13,872 bases of DNA from Alcaligenaceae bacterium UBA6179 (lineage in GTDB: Bacteria > Pseudomonadota > Gammaproteobacteria > Burkholderiales > Burkholderiaceae_B), in the NCBI GenBank assembly GCA_002422175.1, contig DITR01000033.1, positions 14,954 through 28,825 on the forward strand, written 5' to 3'. The stretch's first letter is position 1; each line of letters starts with the position of its first letter. Under the pieces are notes generated by a model. It did not search any database. It was given only the letters and a program-made list of their open reading frames with translations, and had not been told where the DNA came from. A program made the translations under genes and the position numbers. Positions 6,823 through 13,166 of this stretch are shown in pieces.

Positions 6823-8049
6823 ATGAAGATTAAAAAATTAATTGGCGCTATAACTTTAGCGCTTGTGGGTGTGACGGGTGTTGCAAGTGTTGCAAGCGCC
6901 CAAAGCCCCTTGCGTTTCGGTGCGCTCTACCCATTTAGTGGTGGCCTCGCCCTGCTCGGAGATGAAAGCTTTCGAGGTTTTGAACTCGCTGTTGAAAAAC
7001 GCAATGCAGCGGGTGGTTTGTTAGGCACAAAAATCGAAGTATTTAAGTCTGATGCAGTGGATGCCAACCAGGCTGTTGGTTCTGCGCGCCGCTTAATTTC
7101 TGTAGATAAAGTTCAAGCTATTTTTGGTAGCTATGCCTCGTCTATTTCTTTTGCAGCCACACAAGTCAGTGAAAAAGAAGGTGTTCCATACTTTGAATTG
7201 GGCGCAATTTCCGACCCGATCACTGAGCGTGGTTATGAATTGTTATTTCGCTCAAACCCGACATCTAAGGGTTTTGCTGACAGAACAGTTGACGTTATCA
7301 ATGAAATTATCGCCCCAGGTTTAAATGTTAAGCCTTCAGATTTGCGTATTGCAATTATTCACGAAGATGCACTCTACGGTACGACCGTGGCTAAGTATCA
7401 AATTGAAGGCGCAAAAAAGGCAGGCTTAAATGTTGTCGAAGTTCTTCCTTATTCGGCTAAGGCTGTTGATCTCTCATCATTGATTCTGCGATTGAAGGGT
7501 TCAAAAGTTGATGTGGTTCTGCAGACGTCTTACCAAAACGATACGGTGTTGTTTTTCCGCCAAATGAAAGAGGCTGATTTCAAGCCAAAAGCAGTGATTG
7601 GTGCGGGTGGTGGCTATTCGACTCAAGATACCGTGACTGCCGTTGGTGCTGATGGTATGCATGGCGTGTTTGACATTGACTTTACCCAGTACTTGACGAA
7701 CGAGGCCGGTGCGCCAGGCTTGGGTGCCTTTGTTAAAGCATATGAAGCGAAGTACGGCATACCACCACGTTCGGGTCACAGTTTGGCCAATTATGCCGGC
7801 GCACTTATTTTCTTTGACGCCATTCAAAGTGCCGGCTCAATGGATCCTCAAAAAATTCGTAAAGCAGTGTTGGCTCTAGATGTTCCAATGGGTCAAAGCG
7901 CAACAGGTTGGGGTGCAAAGTTTGATGCAAGTGGTCAAAACACCCGTGGCTTGCCTTCGGTTATGCAGTGGCTTGATGGTAAGTTGACCACCGTTTACCC
8001 GCCTGAGGCTGCAGTGGCTGCGCCAGTTGTCGGTCAAGTCGGTAAGTAA
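6823..8049 (+). CDS. Periplasmic substrate-binding protein of a branched-chain amino acid-type ABC transporter (LivK family)
   Basis: A 408-residue extracytoplasmic receptor of the type I periplasmic binding fold (Peripla_BP_6/LivJ-like). The N-terminus has a classical Sec signal: KIKK, a hydrophobic core, and an Ala-Ser-Ala cleavage site near residue 26. The mature start LRFGALYPFSGGLALLGDES and GTKIEVFKSDAVDANQAVGSARRLI are typical of the family, as are FGSYASSISFAATQVSEKEGVPYFE and IAIIHEDALYGTTV. GGAG (6814-6817) lies 5 bases before the ATG. It is first in an operon with two permease domains, two ATPases and a dehydrogenase, under the predicted GntR operator. The family binds amino acids, amides, urea and aromatic or other carboxylic acids. 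Given the dehydrogenase and AroE-like neighbours, I favour a carboxylic acid over leucine. The ligand cannot be read from the sequence. Confidence 0.9.
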   Translation: MKIKKLIGAITLALVGVTGVASVASAQSPLRFGALYPFSGGLALLGDESFRGFELAVEKRNAAGGLLGTKIEVFKSDAVDANQAVGSARRLISVDKVQAIFGSYASSISFAATQVSEKEGVPYFELGAISDPITERGYELLFRSNPTSKGFADRTVDVINEIIAPGLNVKPSDLRIAIIHEDALYGTTVAKYQIEGAKKAGLNVVEVLPYSAKAVDLSSLILRLKGSKVDVVLQTSYQNDTVLFFRQMKEADFKPKAVIGAGGGYSTQDTVTAVGADGMHGVFDIDFTQYLTNEAGAPGLGAFVKAYEAKYGIPPRSGHSLANYAGALIFFDAIQSAGSMDPQKIRKAVLALDVPMGQSATGWGAKFDASGQNTRGLPSVMQWLDGKLTTVYPPEAAVAAPVVGQVGK

Positions 8050-8062
8050 TTTTGTATCACGT

Positions 8063-8086
8063 ATGGAGGGACTGATGTCCCTCCAT
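8063..8086 (+). terminator. Perfect hairpin between binding-protein and permease genes (attenuator or mRNA 3' stabiliser)
   Basis: ATGGAGGGAC (8063-8072) and GTCCCTCCAT (8077-8086) form a perfect 10-bp stem with loop TGAT, followed by TTATTTT. The T-tract is interrupted, so read-through is expected. Such hairpins after binding-protein genes usually give more receptor mRNA than permease mRNA, by partial termination or protection from 3' decay. The stem also hides a GGAGGG run. Confidence 0.7.
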
Positions 8087-8112
8087 TATTTTGCCTAGTA
8101 GATAGGATCGCA

Positions 8113-8988
8113 ATGGAAATTTTTATTCAACTCTTGGTTAATGGCCTGCTGCTCGGCGGCACTTTAGCCATTATTAGTGTGGGCTTAACGCTCATTTTTG
8201 GTATTGTCCGTGTGGTGAATTTTGCACATGGCGAATTTCTAATGATCGGCATGTACGCGGTCTATCTGATTTACCAGTATTCAGGCATGCACCCTTACGT
8301 GGCAGTTTTACCGGCCATTGTGATTTTGTTTATTTTAGGTGCAATGATGCAGCGCTTCATCATTCAGCCTTTGCTCTCAGCCGATCCGCACATTCAAATA
8401 TTTGCAACAGTGGGTATATCAACTGCCTTGCTTAATTTGGCATTGTTGGTTTTCGGTGCAGACGTATTTTCTGTCAAGTTGAACGATTTCAGTTCTAGTT
8501 CGATCAAGTTGGGTTTTCTAACCATTGTGTCGGGGCAACTGATTACCTTCTGCGTCTCAATTGTATTGATGGTTTCGCTTCATATGTTTCTTAAAAATAC
8601 ATATTTAGGCCGCGCTGTTCGGGCGACCGCCCAACATCGTTATGCCGCACAACTGATGGGCGTAAATGTTGAACGCATCTACATTTTTGCTTTTGGTTTG
8701 GGTTGCGCTTGTTTGGGACTTGCTTCAGGTTTACTGATTCCGCAATACCCTGTGTTTCCCACGGTAGGGAGTTTTTTCGTACTCACCGCTTTTGTGATCG
8801 TGGTATTGGGCGGTTTAGGTAGTTTAAGCGGTGCCTTTCTGGGCTCGATGATTATCGGTTTAGTAGATAGTCTTGCGGGTTATTACATTGCGCCTGATTT
8901 GAAGGAGGTTGTTTACTTCCTGATTTTTATTGGTATCTTGGTTATTCGCCCCACTGGCCTACTAGGCCTGGGCCGTGGTTCAGAATAG
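8113..8988 (+). CDS. ABC transporter inner-membrane permease, LivH family
   Basis: A 291-residue hydrophobic membrane protein with about eight predicted transmembrane segments. It forms half of the permeation channel of a LivFGHMK-type importer. Family marks are the N-terminal IQLLVNGLLLGGTLAIISVG, the hallmark VNFAHGEFLMIGMY, the cytoplasmic coupling loop GRAVRATAQHRYAAQLMGVN (about 170-190), and GGLGSLSGAFLGSMIIGLVD near the C-terminus. AGGA (8104-8107) is 5 bases upstream of the ATG. It follows the binding-protein gene after 63 bp containing a strong hairpin. The partner permease starts 13 bp downstream, or overlaps if an alternative GTG is used. The family is certain; the substrate is not. 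Confidence 0.93.
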   Translation: MEIFIQLLVNGLLLGGTLAIISVGLTLIFGIVRVVNFAHGEFLMIGMYAVYLIYQYSGMHPYVAVLPAIVILFILGAMMQRFIIQPLLSADPHIQIFATVGISTALLNLALLVFGADVFSVKLNDFSSSSIKLGFLTIVSGQLITFCVSIVLMVSLHMFLKNTYLGRAVRATAQHRYAAQLMGVNVERIYIFAFGLGCACLGLASGLLIPQYPVFPTVGSFFVLTAFVIVVLGGLGSLSGAFLGSMIIGLVDSLAGYYIAPDLKEVVYFLIFIGILVIRPTGLLGLGRGSE

Positions 8989-9001
8989 AGTTGCAACGCT
9001 A

Positions 9002-10780
9002 ATGAATATCTTTCACCCTCGAGTTTATGTCACCCTCATTGCCTTGTCGCTACTGCTTGTAGTGCCTGTGCTGTCAGGTTCATCTTTCATCTACCATATC
9101 TTTGTTTTACTTTGTATCTTCGCTGCTTTATCGACTGCTTGGAACATTGTCGGTGGCTTCGCAGGCCAGTTGTCTCTTGGCCATGCTGTCTTCTATGGTA
9201 TCGGTTCGTATTCAGCCGTTTTATTGATGATGCGTTACGGTATTTCGCCCTGGATAGGGATGTTTGTGGGCATGGTCATTGCAACATTGGTTTCAGCGAT
9301 TATTAGTTACCCGTGTTTTCGGTTGCGCGGACCATTCTTTGCATTAGCCACCATTGCAGTGCTAGAGGTTGTACGTTTGGTCGCTATCAATCAAACTGGC
9401 TTTACCGGCGGTGCCGCAGGCCTGGCCCCACCACTGAAGATGGGCCTAGAGTGGATGATGGTAAGAGAAAAATGGATCTATCTACTCATCGCTTTTGGCT
9501 TTCTGTTGGTGACGTTAATTGCATCTCAAATAATTAAAAACTCTCGCTTAGGTTATTACCTGGTCGCTGTGCGAGAAAGAGAAGATGCTGCTTTAGCAGT
9601 GGGTGTCAGCGCTGTAAAAGTGAAGTTGATAGCCGTTATGATCTCAGCAGCGCTCACCAGCGCAGTGGGTAGCTTTCATGGCATGTACCTTGGGTTTATT
9701 GACCCTGCGTCTGCATTTTCGCTTGAGTTGTCTATTCAAATTGCCATGTTTGCTTTAATTGGTGGTCTTGGAACGGTATTCGGACCGCTTGTGGGTACAG
9801 TACTCGTGCTTCCCGTTGCAGAGCTTGCCCGTGGTTGGTTATCGGGTTATGGAAATGGTTTTCATGGTCTTGTTTATGGCGTTGTGCTGGTCATTGTGGT
9901 GCTCACCATTCCAAAAGGTTTGGTAGGACGTTTTGGCCCGACATTCGCGCGTTGGATCGATGCGTTACCCGGTGGTAAACGTCAAGCACCACCCCCTGTT
10001 GAAATGAACACGATGCTCAAAGTGACTGCCTCACCCACTAAAGGTGAGCCTATTTTGGTTGCTAATGATTTGAATCTTTATTTTGGCGGTCTACATGCCA
10101 CAAATAATGTGTCTTTGTCTCTTCAAGAGGGTGAAATTCTGGGTGTAATTGGACCAAATGGAGCCGGTAAAACCACAGTGTTTAATCAGTTGTCAGGTTT
10201 TCTTAGACCTAATAGTGGTGAGATTAAAGTGCGCTTGGCTAATGGCAGCTGGGTATCACCGAGTAACCCGGTTGAGTTTGTTCATGCGGGCATCGGGCGT
10301 ACATTTCAAATTGCGCAGCCCTTTGCTGATTTGACCGTGCTTGAAAACATTATGTTGGGCGCTTTCATGAATACACGGGTGCCCTCAGAGGCGGCCAAAA
10401 TTGCGCGTCAGGTTGCGCAACTCACTGACCTCACTCCAATGCTTGATACACGGGCTAAAAACTTAACGGTGGGGGGTATGAAACGTCTAGAGATGGCTCG
10501 TGCACTGGCCACTAAGCCACGTGTTTTATTACTTGATGAAGTGCTGGCAGGCTTGAACCCAGCTGACGTATCTAAAGCCATTGAAATTATTTTGCGTGTG
10601 CGCGACTCGGGGGTTTCAGTTCTGATGATTGAACATATTATGCAGGCGGTCATGGAGCTTTCTGATCGCGTGGTGGTTATCAACTCGGGTAGCGTCCTCA
10701 AAGAGGGTGCGCCGCGAGAGGTCGTGAATGACCCCCGCGTAATTGAAGCCTATCTAGGTAAGGAATACACACATGCTTAA
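9002..10780 (+). CDS. Fused ABC permease and ATPase (LivM-LivG fusion)
   Basis: One chain joins a LivM-type permease (about residues 1-315) to a LivG-type ATPase (about 350-592) through a Pro-rich linker (about 322-345). The permease half shows NIVGGFAGQLSLGHAVFYGIG, the coupling loop AVREREDAALAVGV (189-202) and GGLGTVFGPLVGT. The ATPase half has Walker A GPNGAGKT (384-391), Walker B RVLLLDE (507-513), D-loop AGLNP and the switch His545 in MIEHIMQ. The signature motif reads LTVGGMKR (488-495), not the usual LSGGQ/LSYGQ. I chose the ATG at 9002. A GTG at 8975 adds nine residues and overlaps the upstream gene by 14 bp, so it remains possible. LivM-LivG fusions are known in Burkholderiales. The 3' end overlaps livF by 8 bp. 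Confidence 0.9.
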   Translation: MNIFHPRVYVTLIALSLLLVVPVLSGSSFIYHIFVLLCIFAALSTAWNIVGGFAGQLSLGHAVFYGIGSYSAVLLMMRYGISPWIGMFVGMVIATLVSAIISYPCFRLRGPFFALATIAVLEVVRLVAINQTGFTGGAAGLAPPLKMGLEWMMVREKWIYLLIAFGFLLVTLIASQIIKNSRLGYYLVAVREREDAALAVGVSAVKVKLIAVMISAALTSAVGSFHGMYLGFIDPASAFSLELSIQIAMFALIGGLGTVFGPLVGTVLVLPVAELARGWLSGYGNGFHGLVYGVVLVIVVLTIPKGLVGRFGPTFARWIDALPGGKRQAPPPVEMNTMLKVTASPTKGEPILVANDLNLYFGGLHATNNVSLSLQEGEILGVIGPNGAGKTTVFNQLSGFLRPNSGEIKVRLANGSWVSPSNPVEFVHAGIGRTFQIAQPFADLTVLENIMLGAFMNTRVPSEAAKIARQVAQLTDLTPMLDTRAKNLTVGGMKRLEMARALATKPRVLLLDEVLAGLNPADVSKAIEIILRVRDSGVSVLMIEHIMQAVMELSDRVVVINSGSVLKEGAPREVVNDPRVIEAYLGKEYTHA

Positions 10781-11477
10781 GTTGGAAGGCGTCTCAGCCG
10801 GTTATGGGGGAACTGAAATTATTCGCAATGTTACCCTTGAGGTCAATCGTGGTGAAGTGGTGACGATTGTGGGTGCAAACGGTGCGGGTAAGACAACTAC
10901 CCTGCGTACGATCTGCGGCATTATTAAGCCGACAGCTGGCAAGATAGAGTTTGAAGGCAAGCCAATCAATGGCTTGAGGTCAGACCAGATCGTGAATGTG
11001 GGTATTACTATGGTGCCAGAAGGGCGGCAATTATTCCCTTATATTTCTGTAAAAGACAATTTGCTGATGGGTGCATTTAAAAAATCAGCCCGTGGCGTCG
11101 CAGCACAGCGGCTGGAAGAAGTGCTTGAAATTTTTCCACGTGTTCGAGAGCGCTTAACGCAACAAGCCGGTAGCTTGTCTGGCGGCGAGCAGCAGATGGT
11201 CGCGATTGCACGGGGGCTGATGTCTAACCCTGCAATGCTGATGTTTGATGAACCCTCTTTGGGTTTGTCCCCGCTTTTGGTCTCTCAGGTATTTGACGTG
11301 ATTGATCGTATTGTTAGTTTGGGTATGACGGTATTGATCGTTGAGCAAAATATTGTTCATACACTCAAAATTGCAAATCGTGGGTATGTACTTGAAAACG
11401 GTGAGGTGACGTTAACGGGAACCGGAAAAGAGCTGCTTGAGAACCCACAAATCAGAAAAGCTTATCTAGGAATATAA
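10773..11477 (+). CDS. ABC transporter ATP-binding protein, LivF family
   Basis: A 234-residue ATPase that pairs with the LivG domain to drive import. Walker A is GANGAGKT (34-41), the signature is the canonical LSGGE (135-139), and Walker B is AMLMFDEP with Asp159 and Glu160. At the switch position it has Gln192 in IVEQN instead of His, which is usual for LivF and marks it as LivF rather than LivG. The tail YVLENGEVTLTGTGKELLENPQIRKAYLGI is also typical. The ATG overlaps the preceding fused gene by 8 bp and follows AAGGAA, pointing to translational coupling. The non-canonical signature in LivG and canonical one here suggest two unequal ATP sites, an inference. Confidence 0.93.
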   Translation: MLKLEGVSAGYGGTEIIRNVTLEVNRGEVVTIVGANGAGKTTTLRTICGIIKPTAGKIEFEGKPINGLRSDQIVNVGITMVPEGRQLFPYISVKDNLLMGAFKKSARGVAAQRLEEVLEIFPRVRERLTQQAGSLSGGEQQMVAIARGLMSNPAMLMFDEPSLGLSPLLVSQVFDVIDRIVSLGMTVLIVEQNIVHTLKIANRGYVLENGEVTLTGTGKELLENPQIRKAYLGI

Positions 11478-11482
11478 AATCC

Positions 11483-12256
11483 ATGACACCTCATCGTCAC
11501 CATGATCGCATCGTGCTGGTTACGGGCGCAGCGAACGGAATCGGCGCCAGCATTTCTAAACAGTATGCACAAGAGGGGGCGAAACTTGCTTTGGTTGATG
11601 TGAATGAAGCAGCGTTGGTAGCCCATGCCAAAGCGCTTGAGGCACTCGGTGGGCAAGTGGCTTGGTCTGTTGTTGATGTATCTAATTATGTTCAGTGCGA
11701 GAAGGCACTAAGTGATCTCACGGCATCTTTAGGCGGAACAGTCGACATACTTATAAACAATGCCGGCATTTCACCCAAAAAAAACGGTGAACCAGCCCAC
11801 TTTTGGGAAATGGACCCAGAAGAATGGATGCACGTTGTTGGTGTGAATTTGAATGGTGCGTTTAATTGGTCAAGGTTAGTAACTCCATCAATGGTTCACA
11901 ATCGATTGGGTGGCATTGTGAATATGTCTTCGGTCGCTGCCAAGTTTTTTGTACCCTTTACGGGCGCTCACTATGGCACCACCAAAGCGGCGTTGATTGG
12001 TTTTACGCGTGACTTGGCTGCTGAGTTAGGCCCCTATGGCATAACCGTTAATGCCATCGCACCTGGAAGAATCAAAACACCATTGATGCTAACGGCAAAC
12101 CAAGCAACTAACGACGCCATCCTTGCGCAAACAGCACTTCGCAAATTTGGCGAACCTGAAGATGTCGCTGAAATGGCTTGTTTTCTGACTTCCAAAGAAA
12201 GCCGTTTTGTAACAGGTCAAACAGTAGATGTCGCAGGGGGTTGGTTGATGACTTAA
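11483..12256 (+). CDS. Short-chain dehydrogenase/reductase (classical SDR), probably NAD-dependent
   Basis: A 257-residue cytoplasmic oxidoreductase of the classical SDR family. It shows the Rossmann motif VTGAANGIG (13-21), NNAG (92-95), the catalytic tetrad Asn122 (VNLNG), Ser149 or Ser150 (VNMSSVAA), Tyr164 and Lys168 (YGTTK), and APGRIKTP (193-200). Asp39 at the end of the second strand (LALVDVN) favours NAD over NADP, suggesting oxidation in catabolism. It starts 5 bp after the livF stop in the same direction, so it belongs to the transporter operon and probably acts on the imported compound or its first product. Annotation pipelines may call it 3-oxoacyl-ACP reductase (FabG); the operon context argues against fatty-acid synthesis. 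The exact substrate is unknown. Confidence 0.9.
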   Translation: MTPHRHHDRIVLVTGAANGIGASISKQYAQEGAKLALVDVNEAALVAHAKALEALGGQVAWSVVDVSNYVQCEKALSDLTASLGGTVDILINNAGISPKKNGEPAHFWEMDPEEWMHVVGVNLNGAFNWSRLVTPSMVHNRLGGIVNMSSVAAKFFVPFTGAHYGTTKAALIGFTRDLAAELGPYGITVNAIAPGRIKTPLMLTANQATNDAILAQTALRKFGEPEDVAEMACFLTSKESRFVTGQTVDVAGGWLMT

Positions 12257-12262
12257 TGTGGC

Positions 12263-12973
12263 TTAGGCTTTTAGATATTTAACAAGCCGTTTTTCTGCAT
12301 TATCTAGGTGAGTACGCGCAGCAATTTCTGCTGCGATGGGGTCTCCCACCAAAATAGCGTTGTAGATTGCTTGGTGTTCAGCCTGCACCGCCTCAATTAA
12401 GTTGATGTGTCTTGTCTTTGTGTTGCTTCTTAAGTGCCGAATCATTTTTCGAGCCGTATGCTCTAAATGTTGGCTAAGCGTTTCAAAATAAGGGTTATGG
12501 GTGGCTACAACAATGGCTTGGTGGAATTCAAAATCTTCTTCATCGCCCAAGCGGTCGCTGGCAATGGCGTATTCCATGCCTAATAAGCATCGGCGAATTT
12601 TTTTTATGTCGTCATTTGTTCGACGAGATGCAGCTAGACGTGTTGCGGCAACCTCTACCGTTGAGATCAATTCCATGACTTGTGAAATGGCAAATTTTTC
12701 ATCAATCTCAATAGCTTGTATTTTGAATTCTTCCCGCGTGTCGCGTGCTTTTACAAATACCCCCACCCCTCGTCGAATAGAAACCAAACCTTTAGATTTC
12801 AGGCTTGAGAGCGCTTCACGTACGACGGGCCGACTGACAGAGAACTGTTCACACAGATCACGTTCACTGGGTAGACGATCATCGGGCACGAGTTTATTTT
12901 GTTGAATCAATTTTTCAATTTTTTGTGCGATTTCATCGGGTCGATGAAGTGATTCAGTAGGTTGTTTAGTCAT
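12263..12973 (-). CDS. GntR-family transcriptional regulator, FadR subfamily with FCD domain
   Basis: A 236-residue repressor-type regulator. The N-terminal winged helix carries the subfamily signature LVPDDRLPSERDLCEQFSVS (28-47), followed by RPVVREALSSLKSKGLVSIR and the wing RRGVGVFV. The C-terminal all-helical FCD domain has the likely metal ligands Asp147 and His151 (DFEFHQ), His200 (AEHQAIYNAI) and His222 (ARTHLDN), which often hold a metal that contacts a carboxylate effector. The gene converges on the SDR gene with only 6 bp between stops and diverges from the AroE-like gene. The gap to the latter holds a TGGTAATACCA operator also found before the transporter operon. I infer local control of transporter, SDR and AroE-like genes, and autoregulation. 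The effector is unknown. No good ribosome site precedes the ATG. Confidence 0.93.
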   Translation of the reverse strand: MTKQPTESLHRPDEIAQKIEKLIQQNKLVPDDRLPSERDLCEQFSVSRPVVREALSSLKSKGLVSIRRGVGVFVKARDTREEFKIQAIEIDEKFAISQVMELISTVEVAATRLAASRRTNDDIKKIRRCLLGMEYAIASDRLGDEEDFEFHQAIVVATHNPYFETLSQHLEHTARKMIRHLRSNTKTRHINLIEAVQAEHQAIYNAILVGDPIAAEIAARTHLDNAEKRLVKYLKA

Positions 12974-12999
12974 GACATTTATTTAACGTTATTTAAAAA

Positions 13000-13015
13000 A
13001 TTACATTTTTGTAAT
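13000..13015. promoter_or_regulatory. Inverted repeat near the gntR start
   Basis: ATTACATTTTTGTAAT is a 6-bp perfect inverted repeat around four T's, 27 bp upstream of the gntR start on its coding strand. It differs from the TGGT-N3-ACCA sites. It could be part of the gntR promoter, a second regulator's site, or chance in AT-rich DNA. Confidence 0.3.
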
Positions 13016-13078
13016 GATAAGCAATTAAGTCGAAGTTATGCAGATATTGTCGCGCGATAGGGTAAGTACTTATTGTTC

Positions 13079-13110
13079 TGGTAAGTCCACGATATAAACT
13101 GGTAATACCA
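13079..13110. promoter_or_regulatory. Tandem operator between gntR and the aroE-like gene
   Basis: TGGTAATACCA (13100-13110) is identical to the site before the transporter operon, within the shared 13-mer ACTGGTAATACCA. A near copy, TGGTAAGTCCA (13079-13089), starts 21 bp upstream, and the 10-bp spacers of the two loci agree at seven positions. The pair sits in the 193-bp gap between divergent gntR and aroE-like genes, so it could control both. The TATAAT at 13112-13117 directly follows the main site. Sequence identity is seen; binding is inferred. Confidence 0.72.
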
Positions 13111-13111
13111 C

Positions 13112-13117
13112 TATAAT
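13112..13117 (+). promoter_or_regulatory. Possible -10 box for the aroE-like gene
   Basis: A perfect TATAAT lies 49 bp before the ATG and 1 bp after the operator. At the proper spacing the -35 region (ACGATA, 13089-13094) is poor and lies within the operator region. An alternative is TTGTTC (13073-13078) with TAAACT (13095-13100), spacer 16. In either case the operator would overlap the polymerase site, consistent with repression. Confidence 0.4.
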
Positions 13118-13166
13118 CTATTCTGAAAACGCGTATTTAAACTAACAATAGGTAAGTCAAAAAGAA

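Noticed and set aside
13060..13070. GGGTAAGTACT as a third copy of the operator
   Set aside because: Only partial arm matches and the spacing to the next site is 19, not 21 bp; too weak to claim.
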